Origin: Stenopsyche tienmushanensis
Lineage: Eukaryota > Arthropoda > Insecta > Trichoptera > Stenopsychidae
DNA: 64,000 bases
Assembly (NCBI GenBank): GCA_008973525.1
Contig: WACJ01000056.1
Span: 930,001-994,000, forward strand
Reading direction: 5' to 3'
Shown here: positions 23,996 through 35,791 of the stretch, piece by piece
Position numbering within the stretch: the stretch's first letter is position 1
Layout: every line of letters starts with the position of its first letter
Notes under the pieces: model-generated
The model's database searches: none
Told to the model about the DNA's origin: nothing
What the model saw: only the letters and a program-made list of their open reading frames with translations
Translations under genes and position numbers: made by a program

Positions 23996-24263
23996 AATGA
24001 AAAATGGGTTTTCTATTCAAACGCGAAGAAAAAAAAACCATAGTTAGACCGTGAACAAAATACTATTTCAAACCCTAAAGTACATTCAAAAATTTGTTTT
24101 TGTGTATTTTAAAGGAATCATTTGGCTTGAAGTATTGGTACAAGACGAGAGAGTGTCGGCGGAGATGCCTTATCAACAGCTGGATAGATTGAATGCAGCA
24201 TTGCATCAAAAGAGGTCAGCTTTGGTGAACATTTTTAAAGAGATCAAATTTTCAGGTCTATAG
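23996..24263 (+). pseudogene. mariner transposase, C-terminal half (interrupted)
   Basis: Continues the relic that begins at 23391. The first block reads KWVFYSNAKKKKP, then NPKVHSKICFCVF, the region after the first catalytic Asp of mariner transposases (KWIYYDNxKRKRSW...). After a frameshift, FKGIIWLEVL and YQQLDRLNAALHQKRSAL (24108-24240) match the mariner block DWKGIIYYELL...YCQQLDRLxxAIxQKRPEL. The HQDN and DLAPSD motifs that should follow are missing. Inactive. Confidence 0.8.
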
Positions 24264-26987
24264 AAAGTTTGAGAATTGCCCTTTCAGACTATTTATAGTC
24301 AAAACCCGCTAGTTTTTACAAGAAGGAAATAGGTGATTTAAATGAACGATAACGAAAGGTGTTAGATAATGCAGGAAATTATTTTCTATAAGAAAAGTTC
24401 GACAACGACATTACTTCGGGTACCCCTAATAAATAAAATTAATACCCCTTTTAGGGACACTCGGATGTCCCCTCTGATGGGACGTTAAAGTATATTAGTG
24501 ATTACGGGGAATTAACTTATTCCAGCACAACTTTTTGAGAAATGCATGTTTCTCTGAAGTTTTCTGTTGAAATGGCACAAGAAATCAAATCGAAATATGG
24601 TACAATTACCAAGCTATATTAAAAATAACGTCAGCGAGTTTTACGTCAGAAGAGTACGTGAGAAGTGCGCATGGAAAAATAAGAGAATCGTCACACTGCT
24701 AAGTACTAACCACAATACAGAAATGCAATCTACCTGTGGAACATTATGTGGTGGAAATGTTGTTTCAGTCTAAATGGTTTTAGATGATATAATAAATATG
24801 GATGCTGTGGATTTGTTATCAACTTTTACATAATTTGTCGCATTTTAAAAGAAAAAAAAAGGCGTTTAACTACTTATTATTGCCAAACGTGCACAAATCA
24901 GCCTGCAATGAATATTGTGGAGTATTCCAAAGTTTTTCATATTATACAAAATTATTAAAAATATATATATTATTACAAATATGTAAACAAAGTCCAATAT
25001 CATTATAATATCTTAATTGGTTTCAAAACTATACTACATAATAAGGGTTCGTAAATGCAGGCTTTTCTGTGACAAAGTAGATGGTAGATAACGTCCAGGA
25101 TGGTTCGGAGTGCAAAGGGTTAAGGAGTACATATCTAGATTGTTCTAGGAACTCACAGTAGTGAACATTGACAAATTCTTAATATTTTGATTTTAATACA
25201 GCATTTCAGAAAATAGTAGACATCAATAAAGATACATGCTAAAAACATCTTTCAGATTCTCATCAATTTCCTCATAGAATGTAGAATATCTAAAGATATT
25301 GAAAACCGATCACAGACTGATTGGCGTTTAAGCATTGAAATGCTTTCCAATCAAAGTCTTCAAAAGCGCATTTTGTAAGCGATGCAATCTAGTTCTCGAG
25401 ATTAAGACGAATCGTACTGCAATTGGAGCCTTCTTGTTTCGCTAAATTATTTATACTTACATATAAATATTGAGCACGTACATGTTTCGAAAGGGCGAAA
25501 GCTCGCTCTTAAAGACGTGTTTGATGGGCCGACGGTAGAACTTAAAAGCGCATCGCAAACTACTGAGAGGATTTCGCAGAGCGGTCCGAATTCCTCGGAG
25601 ATAAATCGTCATATCTCGTGAGGGTTTTACGACGCTGTAATAGTTGCTCCAGTAATAGGTTTTTGAAAAAGTTCCTCTCTCAGCCCGAGGAAATAACAGA
25701 TTGGCCTTTTATATCAACATTATTGCTGAAGAGATGAAATAAAATAAACAAGTAGGATTTCCCCGAGAAAGAACAATGGAAAACGCGAGGAGGCTGTAAA
25801 AATGAACAGATGTAATAACGACCGATACGAATGGCCAAACTTATGAACGACACAATTGTCGGCTCAGTAAACTTTTTTCCGGGCAATTGATATTGAGTAA
25901 TAAGTCGACTTTTTTTACATAGAAATCGAACGCGACGTATTATTCGGATGTCACATCGTCATTTGTCGAAAGCTCCCTCGAACGCTCCATACAAATGTCC
26001 AAATTAGCAGCCATCAATTTCGTCGCGCCAAACATCTCAATCGCATTTCTATAGATGACACGCTTCGATGTCGTATATTTTATTAGAAATGGAATTCAGA
26101 TTTATCATCCATGAATGAGCAAATATTGAGCAAAGTGGTTTTCCATGTTCGTTCGCCGTCTATATAAATTAATAGACAATCTGTAGATGGTCCACGGCTG
26201 TCGGTTCGTTCGTGACTATTTCGACGGCAATAATTGGAGGCCTGAAAAGACTACCGGATGGAAAATATTTACATTTAAAAACGCTAAAATTTAGCCTAGA
26301 TAAATGAACGAGATAAGGCGAAATCGTATTGCTCAAAGAATTTAGCGCAGTTATAGAAGAGTTTTCCGGACGTTTATATTGATAAGAAAAATGAATCAAC
26401 ATTAAAAGATACTTTAATGAATCATTTGTAAACGGTAATTGCTAAAACATGATTTATAATATTTTTTTAGCCTCAATTCTGATACATTTACGAAAAGTTT
26501 AATTACCTTTCAACCTCTAACTTTTAGGATGCTTGTTTTATCCACCGGGTATTATGAATATTCATCTAAGTCAAATTTAATAATATTCACTGGATTTTTT
26601 GTCATAAGAATTTAATAGGGGTTTGATAACGTTTATATGCAAATACTACTGCTAGTATAGAAGCGATTTCGAAATTCATTTTTATCACCTTGGTGGCTTG
26701 GCATCGCCCTTGCGAGAAATGGAAAGATTAGGCTCCATGTATTCAAGAAAGCTCTTTCCAGTAAAATAAACATGGTAGTCTCAAGAAGTTTTCCACTATC
26801 TTCCAAGGAAAACATTCAGTCTTTATAAACCACCCCCACACTTTCGATCGGAATTGTCACAAAAGCGCTCTTCGATACGTTCATCCAGATGACTCCCTGG
26901 GTGAAGTTCATGCTGCTAAAACACTTTCCGAAAAAATGAATTGTAGCGTAGAAATAATTCGCGACTATTTTTGAGGGATAATAAAAT
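24264..26987. other. Gene-free stretch with a solo family C MITE end
   Basis: TTCGGAGTGCAAAGGGTTAA ending at 25123 matches the family C right terminus; no left end was identified. GGACACTCGGATGTCC at 24456-24471 is a near-palindrome. About 25480-26060 is a CG-richer low-copy block. No gene recognised. Confidence 0.45.
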
Positions 26988-27165
26988 TGAGTATTAAAAG
27001 GTCAAAATGTTTTAATTGCTTCCCTCTCTTTTTGAGAATTCCTCCTTTTCGGTGCGATCGAATGAGCGGTCGAAGATAAAGAATCGCTCCCTCTACGGAG
27101 GTAAAATATAGATTTCCGTCGCGTATGCTGCGAGTCCGTCTCGGGGCTGCGGAGCCCCATCGCAC
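26988..27165 (+). repeat. Dispersed repeat F, copy 1
   Basis: Matches 61934-62100 in the same orientation over about 170 bp. Long shared words include CCTCCTTTTCGGTG, GATTTCCGTCGCGTATGCTG and GAGCCCCATCGC. It is unusually GC-rich for a repeat in this window. Neither copy shows TIRs or a poly-A tail, and the family is unknown. An 85-codon minus-strand frame covers this copy, but the second copy does not keep it open. Confidence 0.7.
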
Positions 27166-29837
27166 TGAGCGGCGGACGCACTCGTCTTTATCGTCGAGCC
27201 CTGGAAAGGACGGGACTGCCATGAAAGCCTGTCAGTTTACTTTTATTCCCGAATACGTGCCACCAAACAAAGCCGCGGTGGACATTTGATCGACGTTATA
27301 TTCCATACTTAATGCCATAAAATATTATTTCAAATAAATAAAAAATAGTGGATATTTTACACACAGCTCGTTTTATGTACATTTAAAAATTGTCAGACCC
27401 TATACATTTTTATAATTAAATGTTTCAAAACGATCAATCGAAAATATTTTTAAAAAATCGATCAATTTCAATTCGAACCCTGATCATTCTAATAAATATC
27501 CAGAAACTATACCAGCATTTGCTGATGACATTATTGCCATTAGTAGCACTTGTTAATGTATGTATACATGTTATTGGAAACTCCATTAAATGTTGCCGCG
27601 CCAAACTACGATCAAATGTACACATTGGATATACATTTGAAGTCAACCACTCGTAAAGCTACCACTAAGATCTTCGAAATTGTTTTTGAAAACTTTAAAT
27701 AGAAACCGAGGGGGAAGGGGTCATCGAAATGGGAATCCAAGAAAAATGAACGGGACAGGGCGTTGTTTGGGTCGGCAGTGGCACCCGCTTTTATAAAGTC
27801 GGGCAGGAAACTATTTCTTTGGAAAAACTTAGTCGATAAAACGAAAGTCGTAAAATAAACGAAACAATCCCCATTTATACATTAAACGACGGGCTCGAAA
27901 TAAAATAACGGAGATACCAGGCCAAATATTTACAGCGATTCGTCGGGACGTCGGTGCGAGACGGAGGAGATGCAATAAATATGGAACATATTTATGGGGA
28001 AATTAATTTCACGACAAATGAGAGGCACCAGAAAGAGGCGTTTTGTCCCGTATGAATGTTTTATTGTACATGAAAATTGTTTATTTGCCCATATTGAATA
28101 CGAAATTACGAACATAAAACATCTTTGTGCCCTGCAGAGCGTCTTAAATAATGTACTCGGGCAGGGTCTTATGAGAGCACAACGTAATAGAGTGGGGTAT
28201 AAATTGCCATTAATTTATTTAGGGAAATAAAAAGGAATGCAGATGTATGGAGTCGAAGCACTAAAATTTGATACACTGAATCGCTGACAGAGCTTTCTAT
28301 TTTGTTAGCTTTAGCATTTCAAACATACATTTGTTTTACATCAATGACGAAATATGTAAATGTTTTGTACATAAAAATAAAAAATAGATCCAATATATCG
28401 AAATGTATGCTTAACCACATGCAGCTGCACAAATTGCAATATGACTTGAATATCTTTCCAATTCAAATACACTGGAATGCATATGAAAACTGAACAAATC
28501 AGGAATGCCAATAAAAACAGAGGTGGGATTGGAATTCAAATGCTATTTTTACATGGTTCAATTTAAAGCGATATCAAAATTAACCCTCTCAACTCAATTT
28601 AGTGTGATTTAGTTAAAATTTTCAACTTGCACATATACCATGTTCATTATTATTTTTTTTAAATTATTATTTCATTTTAAATTTCGAGTACAGAACCTGA
28701 AAACGGTGAAATGGTTAATATATGCATGCTACAAATTAATCTACGAGGAAAACAATATCACACAAAACTCTGGACAAGTACTTCAATAACTCGGATAAAA
28801 GGAGAACGACAGCATAAAAGCCTGCAGAATCCGTGCACATAAATGAGTGGATTATACCTTTGTAAGGGTTTCTACAATAAAAGGAGAATAAATGTTAATT
28901 ACATTTACGCACCCTCCCCATAAGTACATAAGACCGGTACATATTCAATTATCTTTTGAAATGAACACATTGAATTAAAAAAAGAAAACAAGCAATAACT
29001 ATACAAAATTAATAAACGATGATGAAAATCTCAACACTTACGGTCCAATGCGATGCGAAAATCGTTATTTCTTCTTCGTGCACAATAAAAAATAAACACG
29101 AATGAAGATCTAGAATTCAAGAATTTCTCAAGGAGGGACTGAAATAGTGTATAGTTATCACCCTATTGGAATACTCAATATTTTTATTGCGCACGGGTGC
29201 CATAAATGAATATATATATATATCTTTTTATAATAAAATACCCTTATTTCAGATGTGCGGATTTACAAATTTAAAATCATCTTCAATATTTCGATACGCA
29301 AATAAGTCAACCGTCTTCATTTATACGCTAAAAATTCATTATATCCTAAATAGACAAGCTTAAATAGGAGCAGCATCTGGTAAAATGGATAAGCACCCAA
29401 AAAGCTATTAAAAGTCACCATTCTTATTATAATGGAACGATTCTCAGAAGCAAAACTGAATCTCTCTTTTGGTGTTCCCCGTCTTATACTTCATCAATTC
29501 GTATTTGGGGCAAAACTTGAAGATTACATCATATCCTCAGTCAGGCAGTTACAGGATCTTTAGTGAGCTAGTTAGCATCCTTAGTGAAATACTGAGAATG
29601 GAGCTTTCGTCTTCGATGCAGTATATTTATGTTAATTATTTCAGCTTATATTTTATGTATTCTGATTCAACAACTGATCGACTCGTGCTTAGTCTGGAAT
29701 CATCATTTAAGCATAATTCAGTATTATTTTGCATCATAAGTGAGTTAGGAAAAAATAAGGAGAGCTGGAATCTGGATCTGTTTTGAACTCTGAAAAACTG
29801 ATTCGTGTGTATAACTTGTATTATGTTCTAATCACAA
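27166..29837. other. Gene-free stretch
   Basis: Low-copy sequence to about 28.2 kb, then AT-rich. The 105-codon frame at 29469-29786 (+) is Ser/Leu/Tyr-rich with no recognised motif. TTAACCCTCTCAACTC at 28582 and GGTGAAATGGTTAA ending near 28721 could be a small diverged TTAA MITE, but the ends match poorly. Confidence 0.35.
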
Positions 29838-30285
29838 CGGGCGCAACTGGGCTTGGGGCGCAAAACGGAGAATACAAACCCAGTTGAGACTTGCACATGG
29901 TTGTTATTTTACGTGACCATTCTATTTTACCTTAATCAACACTGATTAAATCTGTCCGTTTTTATATACTAAGTTGTCTCATCCCTCTTTTCTTCGATAA
30001 TTCTTAAATATTGGGCTGACCAAGCCGGCATAAGCTTGCATTAAATATAGACAACAATATTTTCGACCGATTGCAAAATTTAAACAACCCAACCGATCAG
30101 TCTTCTTCAGACAAAAACGTTTTATAATTAGAGTTTGTCATCGTTCTGTAGACATGCTCGGGTGTAGCGTCCAACCGCAAGGTGCTCATTCTTCATGTCA
30201 GCGGTCCAAAAAGCGGACCGGTTGAACACACAGACCTTGTGGCCACTCTGTCCTCTTTTAAGGCTTTTTGGGGCATTTACGCAGA
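29838..30285 (+). repeat. Dispersed repeat G, copy 1
   Basis: Matches 47491-47840 in the same orientation. It starts CGGGCGCAACTGGGCTTGGG and ends in a block with the short hairpin CGGTCC-AAAA-GCGGACCG. It holds about 90-100 bp (roughly 30000-30092) that the other copy lacks; this stretch starts TTGGGCTG and ends CAACCCAA, so it may be a small insertion. A short frame (30182-30382, SGPKSGPVEHTDL...) has a similar translation in copy 2. Confidence 0.7.
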
Positions 30286-30449
30286 TAAATGCGTACCCGG
30301 GGCCTTCGATGACACGGAAACATCCCCAAACACTCGATTAAAATATCATCATGCGATGTACGGCATTTTTTTAAAGTCCTAAATACAGAGAGTTTTACAA
30401 GAATAGTTTTATTTTAAATTCCGAATTTGAAACCTAAAAAACACACGAA

Positions 30450-30509
30450 ATGAATTACGAACTAATGCTACCCTTACCTAAAAATAAAAAAACGAGTGGA
30501 AAGGTTTAA
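30450..30509 (-). mobile_element. TTAA MITE family B, left-end fragment
   Basis: Read on the minus strand this begins TTAAACCTTTCCACTCG and continues with GGTA-GGGTAGC-TTAGTTCGTAATT, matching the left end of the complete family B element at 16326. Only about 60 bp are retained. Confidence 0.6.
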
Positions 30510-32279
30510 TATAGCGTAATACTTTTTTTGTCACTATATTTCAAATATGCGAATGCGATGAGTGTGCTTTAAAGACTTACAAGAGGTAAAAAATACAGCA
30601 TTGAAATTAATAAGATTTTCCTCGGATAAAATACTTCATAATCTGATTATCCGCAGAGTTTTCTCGCAAAACCTTCGAGTGGCGAGCAATTTTTTGCTGA
30701 TTTTCCACAAGCTAGTAAAATTTGTTCAGCATTCTGTTGCGTCTGCACATAGTAGGTAAATTGCGCAGAGAGGCTCTACCGCTCCGAGACGCCGGGGAAA
30801 GGGGATCAAATAAATTATTATTCGGTTTCATTAAAAGCATTATCATAAAATATTATTCGGAGCGTTTCGCGCTAAACACACACACACTTTGCGCACAAAT
30901 TTATTGCGTTATGTGGCACTAAATCTCCAAGGTGTAACATTTCATTTCGCAATCTCCCCGAGGGATTAATGCGCAAGAGCCGCGGGGGGTCCAAAGCCAG
31001 GCGCTGGGCGGATGAAATATCATTTTAAATAGTGCACTATTTATGCGAACTCAGTCAGAATCGGACAGGAGGGTAAGAAAAGTGAGATCTGAGCGCGGTC
31101 AACCCCCAACGGTCGGTCAGCCGCAGAAGAACCGATCCTGGACCGAACTACCGACTCATTAAACTAAAAGGGAATCGTCCTACTTAATGACCAAAAGCTG
31201 CCCGACAATTAGCACCGATTACAAAAGCGAGATTATCATACGCAAGCTGGGAGAACACAAATAAAATTATGACGTATTAATCACCCCGACTAATCAGCAT
31301 CGAGTAGCCTGTCCCACCAGACCAAATGTTACCAAATACGACGCGGTTTCATCGATTTGTGCGAGGATGAATCAAACATTATGTTTTGATCTTTTATCTT
31401 GCATTTCAACTAACTTTGTCCATCTGTTAATAAGCTTTATTATAAAAAGTTTTAGACTAATCTGCAACGCTATTTCGCGGTTGAAGTGGCCTCTGAGAAA
31501 TACAGAAAAATGATGATTGAAGTGTAGATATATACCCATAGACCTGTAACCACACTGTTTATACGTCCAAGATCTAAGCATTTTGACCTGGCGAAGTCTT
31601 CGCTTTTTTATTGCCACTCACTAATACAAATAATTGATGAAAATCTATTTCAACGACACACGACAATTTTGTTTGCTAACATGAAACAGTTCATCTGAAT
31701 GCGTCTAAGTTCTGCTTTTACAAAGAAAATGTTTGTATTTTTGAGTGAACTTATATCGGACCGATTTAACCTACATTTTTAGATCACGTATTTTCTTATC
31801 CGAGCAAACAATATTCAGAAGGCTTTGTTTATGTGCAAGTGTTTCGACGTTTTTCATAAATTGCTACGAATGAAAATGGTCGAAACTTTCAAATAAATGG
31901 AGAGCTTTTTACTTCAGATGATGCTTCATTCGAGCCTTCGTTTTTCATATAATTTCCTAGTAAATTATTGTACGTTTTAAGGCGAAACCATTACATATTG
32001 CGCCTATTAAAATAATTATAAAAGATGCGAGACAAGCATTTGAAATAAGTTGAGATAAATGATGAGTCTCGCCATTTAAATATCCGTAGTGCCAAAAATC
32101 CAAAAAAGGCCGTTTTCATACTTCTCTTTGAAACAGTCATTGTTTTGCTGTTTCGATATGAAAATTTTTTACAAAAAAAAACTCACAATAGAAGCAAATC
32201 AAGCTCACATGCGACATTTACTGTTTTTTTTTCTTCTTAAAAACAGGCGAATCTGCTTCGGGTACCCGTAAAATCATTT
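30510..32279. other. Gene-free stretch; CG-rich block near 30.8-31.3 kb
   Basis: No gene recognised. CTCAGTCAG at 31051-31059 is a good match to the insect initiator consensus, just downstream of an AT-rich word, but no transcript or coding sequence follows that I can recognise. Confidence 0.35.
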
Positions 32280-32573
32280 GTGGTGTGTACGAAGATTATT
32301 TGTTATTCGATTATTTGTTCCTGGATGAATTCAGATCGTGGAAAGCCTAAAACAGCAGACAACGACGTTCTACGAGATTTGGTGGAGACAAATCCTGGTC
32401 TTTCCATTGATGTATTAGCTAAGAGATTTGAATCAACGCACTCAAATGTGTATCGTGTATTGGCGATCAAACCCGCCCAGAACTCATCAATAGGGATTGG
32501 AAATCGAGAGACAGAGACGGATGTCTTGCATCGATGGCAAAATCGTGCCGTAAAGGTTCCCCTACACATCTAA
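32280..32573 (+). pseudogene. mariner transposase, second helix-turn-helix
   Basis: A 97-codon frame. Residues 19-50 read DRGKPKTADNDVLRDLVE, then NPGLSIDVLAKRF, and residues 51-62 ESTHSNVYRVLA. This matches the GRP-type linker and second helix-turn-helix of mariner transposases (RSGRPxxxDDDxLxxLVEENPxxTxxELAxxLxVSxxTVxRxL). The frame then runs on without recognisable catalytic motifs, so only a DNA-binding fragment survives. The first methionine probably has no meaning. Adjacent DNA shows no transposon ends. Confidence 0.75.
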
Positions 32574-34654
32574 ACTCGCAAATATTCATACTTGCTATTT
32601 AACAACGTATTCTAAAGAATTTTTACCGTCATAAAATTTAGGTATAATTAGCTAAAATCGCTATCGTCGGATGAGCTATTAAGCTATTTCACCAAAGATA
32701 AGACGACTTTCGTTTGTGTTGTCTTGAGAGCAGGCGTTTGTTTTGATAATTAAGATACTCGCATCATTCTTATCGTTGAGCAATTTTGTTATTTTCCCTT
32801 GACTGTTCTGGGGTGGCGTCATTAGCTGAGTATCAACACTCCTTTGCCAAATCTACTCTTTCAGAAGTTCACTGGCAGGCTTGCACGGTAAACCTGTCCT
32901 TTTATTTTCGCAACACATCAATAGGCAATAATAGCTGAACAACAAAAAGCAGATGCCATTACAAGTTGAACATTAAGAAATCGAAATAAGAAATGAACAA
33001 ATATTGTATGCTATCAACTGTGTTAAGGTTTATTTTTTGACCTCGGTTACGCGCTGCGGCGGAGCTGACAGAAAAGTGGATTTACATTAGAGCGCAGCAT
33101 GTCAGATCTCCGGTTTGAAAGCGTTAAATGAAAGTTATTTTCATATCCTTATTCCACTAATTACTCATACGAAAAAGCTACAGCTACAATGACATTGGTA
33201 ACACTTTATCTGGCGATTCCTGCACATATAGCTTCTGATCTCATCAAAGCAACATTTTTCATCATATTTACAAGAATATTGAACCTGTCTCCGTTCATAG
33301 ATTTTACAGCATAACAGTTCTTTGATGTTAAACATCGAATGGCGCAAAAATTGCAAAAAAAGTGGACATGGGAGTGTGGGCTGAAAGATGATTAAAGTGA
33401 ATCCTACATACGTAACGCGCACGCAGGAACGATTGGCTTTTATGAAGTGCACGGTTCGTAATTAATATATATGTGGCGGTAGCGAAAGCATCTAAAACAT
33501 TTTAATTTACCCCCCCCCCCCCGGGGTTGCTCTCACTTTAAAACTTGCCATAAAATTTGACTACGCCACTCGGGTTGCGATAAAGCCTTATCGCTCCGAA
33601 GTTGAAAGACTTTATGACACGGGTTCTTTTGTGGAGTGTAAGTTCCCGAACGACACCGAGCGAGCGTTGAAAATAGATAAAAACCTCCCGTTTCGCCGAA
33701 AATAATTTATTTCGACGAGCACCGATTCGAATTTTACACAATATCCAAGACTTTCTCAAGAAAAAAAAAAATGCTATCGCGGCCCAATTTCGAGCGACGC
33801 TCGATATTAGATTATTTTTAGTGGTCTTCCTCGATGCGAAAATTCCTAAGTTCATCACCGTGGACGTTGATTAATTGCCGGCGGTGACCGTTGCGGAAGG
33901 GTCTCGGACCTCCTTCGTCTGCGATCAAACTCTCCGCAAAATATTCTCTAAACTCACTCCATGATCGATTGCGAACTACGTTGACATGATGGATTAAGTC
34001 AATTTATTTATAGAATTTCACCTTAAGTGCGATATCGACCACATCGACTCAGGTGCGACATCAATTATGAACGGTATTAATAAATTAAGCGGAGCTTTCG
34101 CATTAGATCGAGTGTTTTCGAATTTAATTAGCCGCGTTAACTGTGAAATTTTGAAGAGCGCCACTTTGCTAAAACAATAAAATAGATTTGAAAAGATAAG
34201 CGATAGTTAATGGTTATCCGCGCCCCACTGAGGTGCCAACTCCACTAAACTTTTACTATAACGTGACATAAAACTACCACAAACGACACGATAATAAAAT
34301 TTCGATAAAACATAGATCTACGCGTATATCATAAAACTACCAAGAGTAATTTTATATTGTGCTAATGCAAAGTATATTCTATATCCTTGGATGGCATTAA
34401 AATACAGCAATTGTCACCCGAGTATACATATTGTGAGAAATATTTTCCGTTATAATATGACTATCATTAGAGCATATCACATGAAGAGTCGGAATTTCAG
34501 GTAATTAAAGATCGATTGTGATTGAGAATATTTCTACACAATATTTTATGAGTTTGACGAAAAGAAATAAGCAAAGTCTCTATTTGTAGATAGACTTTAT
34601 AACGCGGCTAAAAAATCATTTTGGTAATGTGAATTTAGACAATGTATCTCGAGT
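32574..34654. other. Gene-free stretch with homopolymer
   Basis: Contains the MITE fragment listed at 33005 and a run of 13 C followed by four G at 33510-33526. About 33540-34200 is a low-copy CG-rich block; the 106-codon minus-strand frame there (33538-33858) lacks any recognisable domain. Confidence 0.4.
33005..33127. mobile_element. TTAA MITE family A, 3' fragment
   Basis: Begins TGTATGCTATCAACTGTG, as do the family A copies at 12229 and 21286, continues through a CGCTGCGGC...GCTGACAGA-AAGTG block, and ends AAAGCGTTAA at 33127. The left part is absent. Confidence 0.6.
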
Positions 34655-35105
34655 AAAGTCACAAGCGATGAAAATTTAAAAGCCGCAATAGATACTAATT
34701 TACATACAACAATTCCAGCATTTGCTTGTGAGTTAGTAACGCATCTATTTCTTGTCATCTCGCTTTAACAGTAAAGGTTAAAAAGCTGGATAAGTGGGTG
34801 TCGCACGAATTGTCAAATTGATGATTCTTGATGATAAAACGCCATTTTTATATCGTATAAATAGGAATTTTATAAGGCAACAGCTAAAGATCTGGGTAGT
34901 GGTTGAATGCCAATGAATCTCCAGGACACTCGGCAAAGCTTTTAATGCATAATACATTTTTCCTTCTTAAAACCAAGAGAAGCCATTACGGCCGAATCGT
35001 ATTGTCGTGAAATTGAAAATATGCGCCAGAAACTAAAAATGAAGGAGCCAATTCGAATGAATAGTCATGGAATACATATGCTCTACAGCACACACGGCGG
35101 ATATC
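34655..35105 (+). pseudogene. mariner transposase relic, helix-turn-helix to catalytic core
   Basis: Short frames in the right order for a mariner protein. DENLKAAIDTNLHTT and AFACELVTH (34667-34744) are the second helix-turn-helix. VKVKKLDKWVSHELSN (34771-34818) is the hallmark linker KVKKLDKWVPHELTE, ended here by a TGA. DDKTPFLYRI (about 34829) corresponds to the block before the first catalytic Asp, but the VTGDE itself is lost. NESPGHSAKLL (about 34910) and KPREAITAESYCREIENMRQ (34974-35033) match the region before the second Asp, and CSTAHTAD near 35090 fits a decayed HDNARPHTA. The C-terminal third is missing. Every block is cut by stops or frameshifts, so it is an old copy. It overlaps no long frame. 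Confidence 0.8.
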
Positions 35106-35280
35106 AATTTCCAAATTAAATACCGTTTTCGATTATCCGTGATTGAAAGATATATATATATTTTTTTTTAATTTTAATTAATATTTTTCTTATATGCAAT
35201 CCCGGGTTCCCAGACAGTTTTATCTACTCATGAATTTTGGGATTAGTAAACGTAATCCCGAAAAAATCGGGATTCAAATT

Positions 35281-35791
35281 TGTATCTAACAGAAGGCTAC
35301 TAAATCGAGACAATCCCGCCGAAATTTGGACGCTTGGAAACAGTGGCGTAACTACCAATTGGTGAGCTTAGACGACGCCTAAGGGCAGTAACTGTCTAAT
35401 ATATGTATACATGTATAGAGTATGTACATATGTTTTTCAAATTGTTATATTAACCTTTCCCTACCGATGATGTATTTACTACACTTAGACTCTAATAATG
35501 GGAATATCGATATGAAATATAATAGATACGGGATTCAGAATTTTTGTATTCCTCCATAATATAATTACGATTCACATCAAAGTATTATAGTGTATATGTA
35601 TTCATCTGCAAAGACGGAAAAAAATATTTTTTCTGAAAATCGGGAATTTTAGCAGTTTTAGTCCGTGTCTCAGCAGAAAGGAATTTTATCAGTCACACTG
35701 ATGGTGTTATACGGTTATACGTGTTATATGGTGTTATATGAAAATGGGGGCTCACGCGGTCATCAACTCGAACTAGCATTTAAATATGTGA
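35281..35791 (+). repeat. Dispersed repeat E, copy 2
   Basis: Inverse-oriented partner of 18466-18962. It contains TTAACCTTTCCCTACCGATG at 35450, followed by the shared TAATGGGAATATCGAT block. Just upstream, at 35200-35275, AATCCCG and CGGGATT words recur; similar words flank copy 1 on its other side. Mechanism of spread unclear; no frame. Confidence 0.75.

Noticed and set aside
24439..25123. Possible family C MITE with a left end near 24439
   Set aside because: TTAATACCCCTTTT does not match the family C left terminus beyond the first bases; only the right end is supported.
29205..29224. AT microsatellite
   Set aside because: Short and expected in AT-rich DNA.
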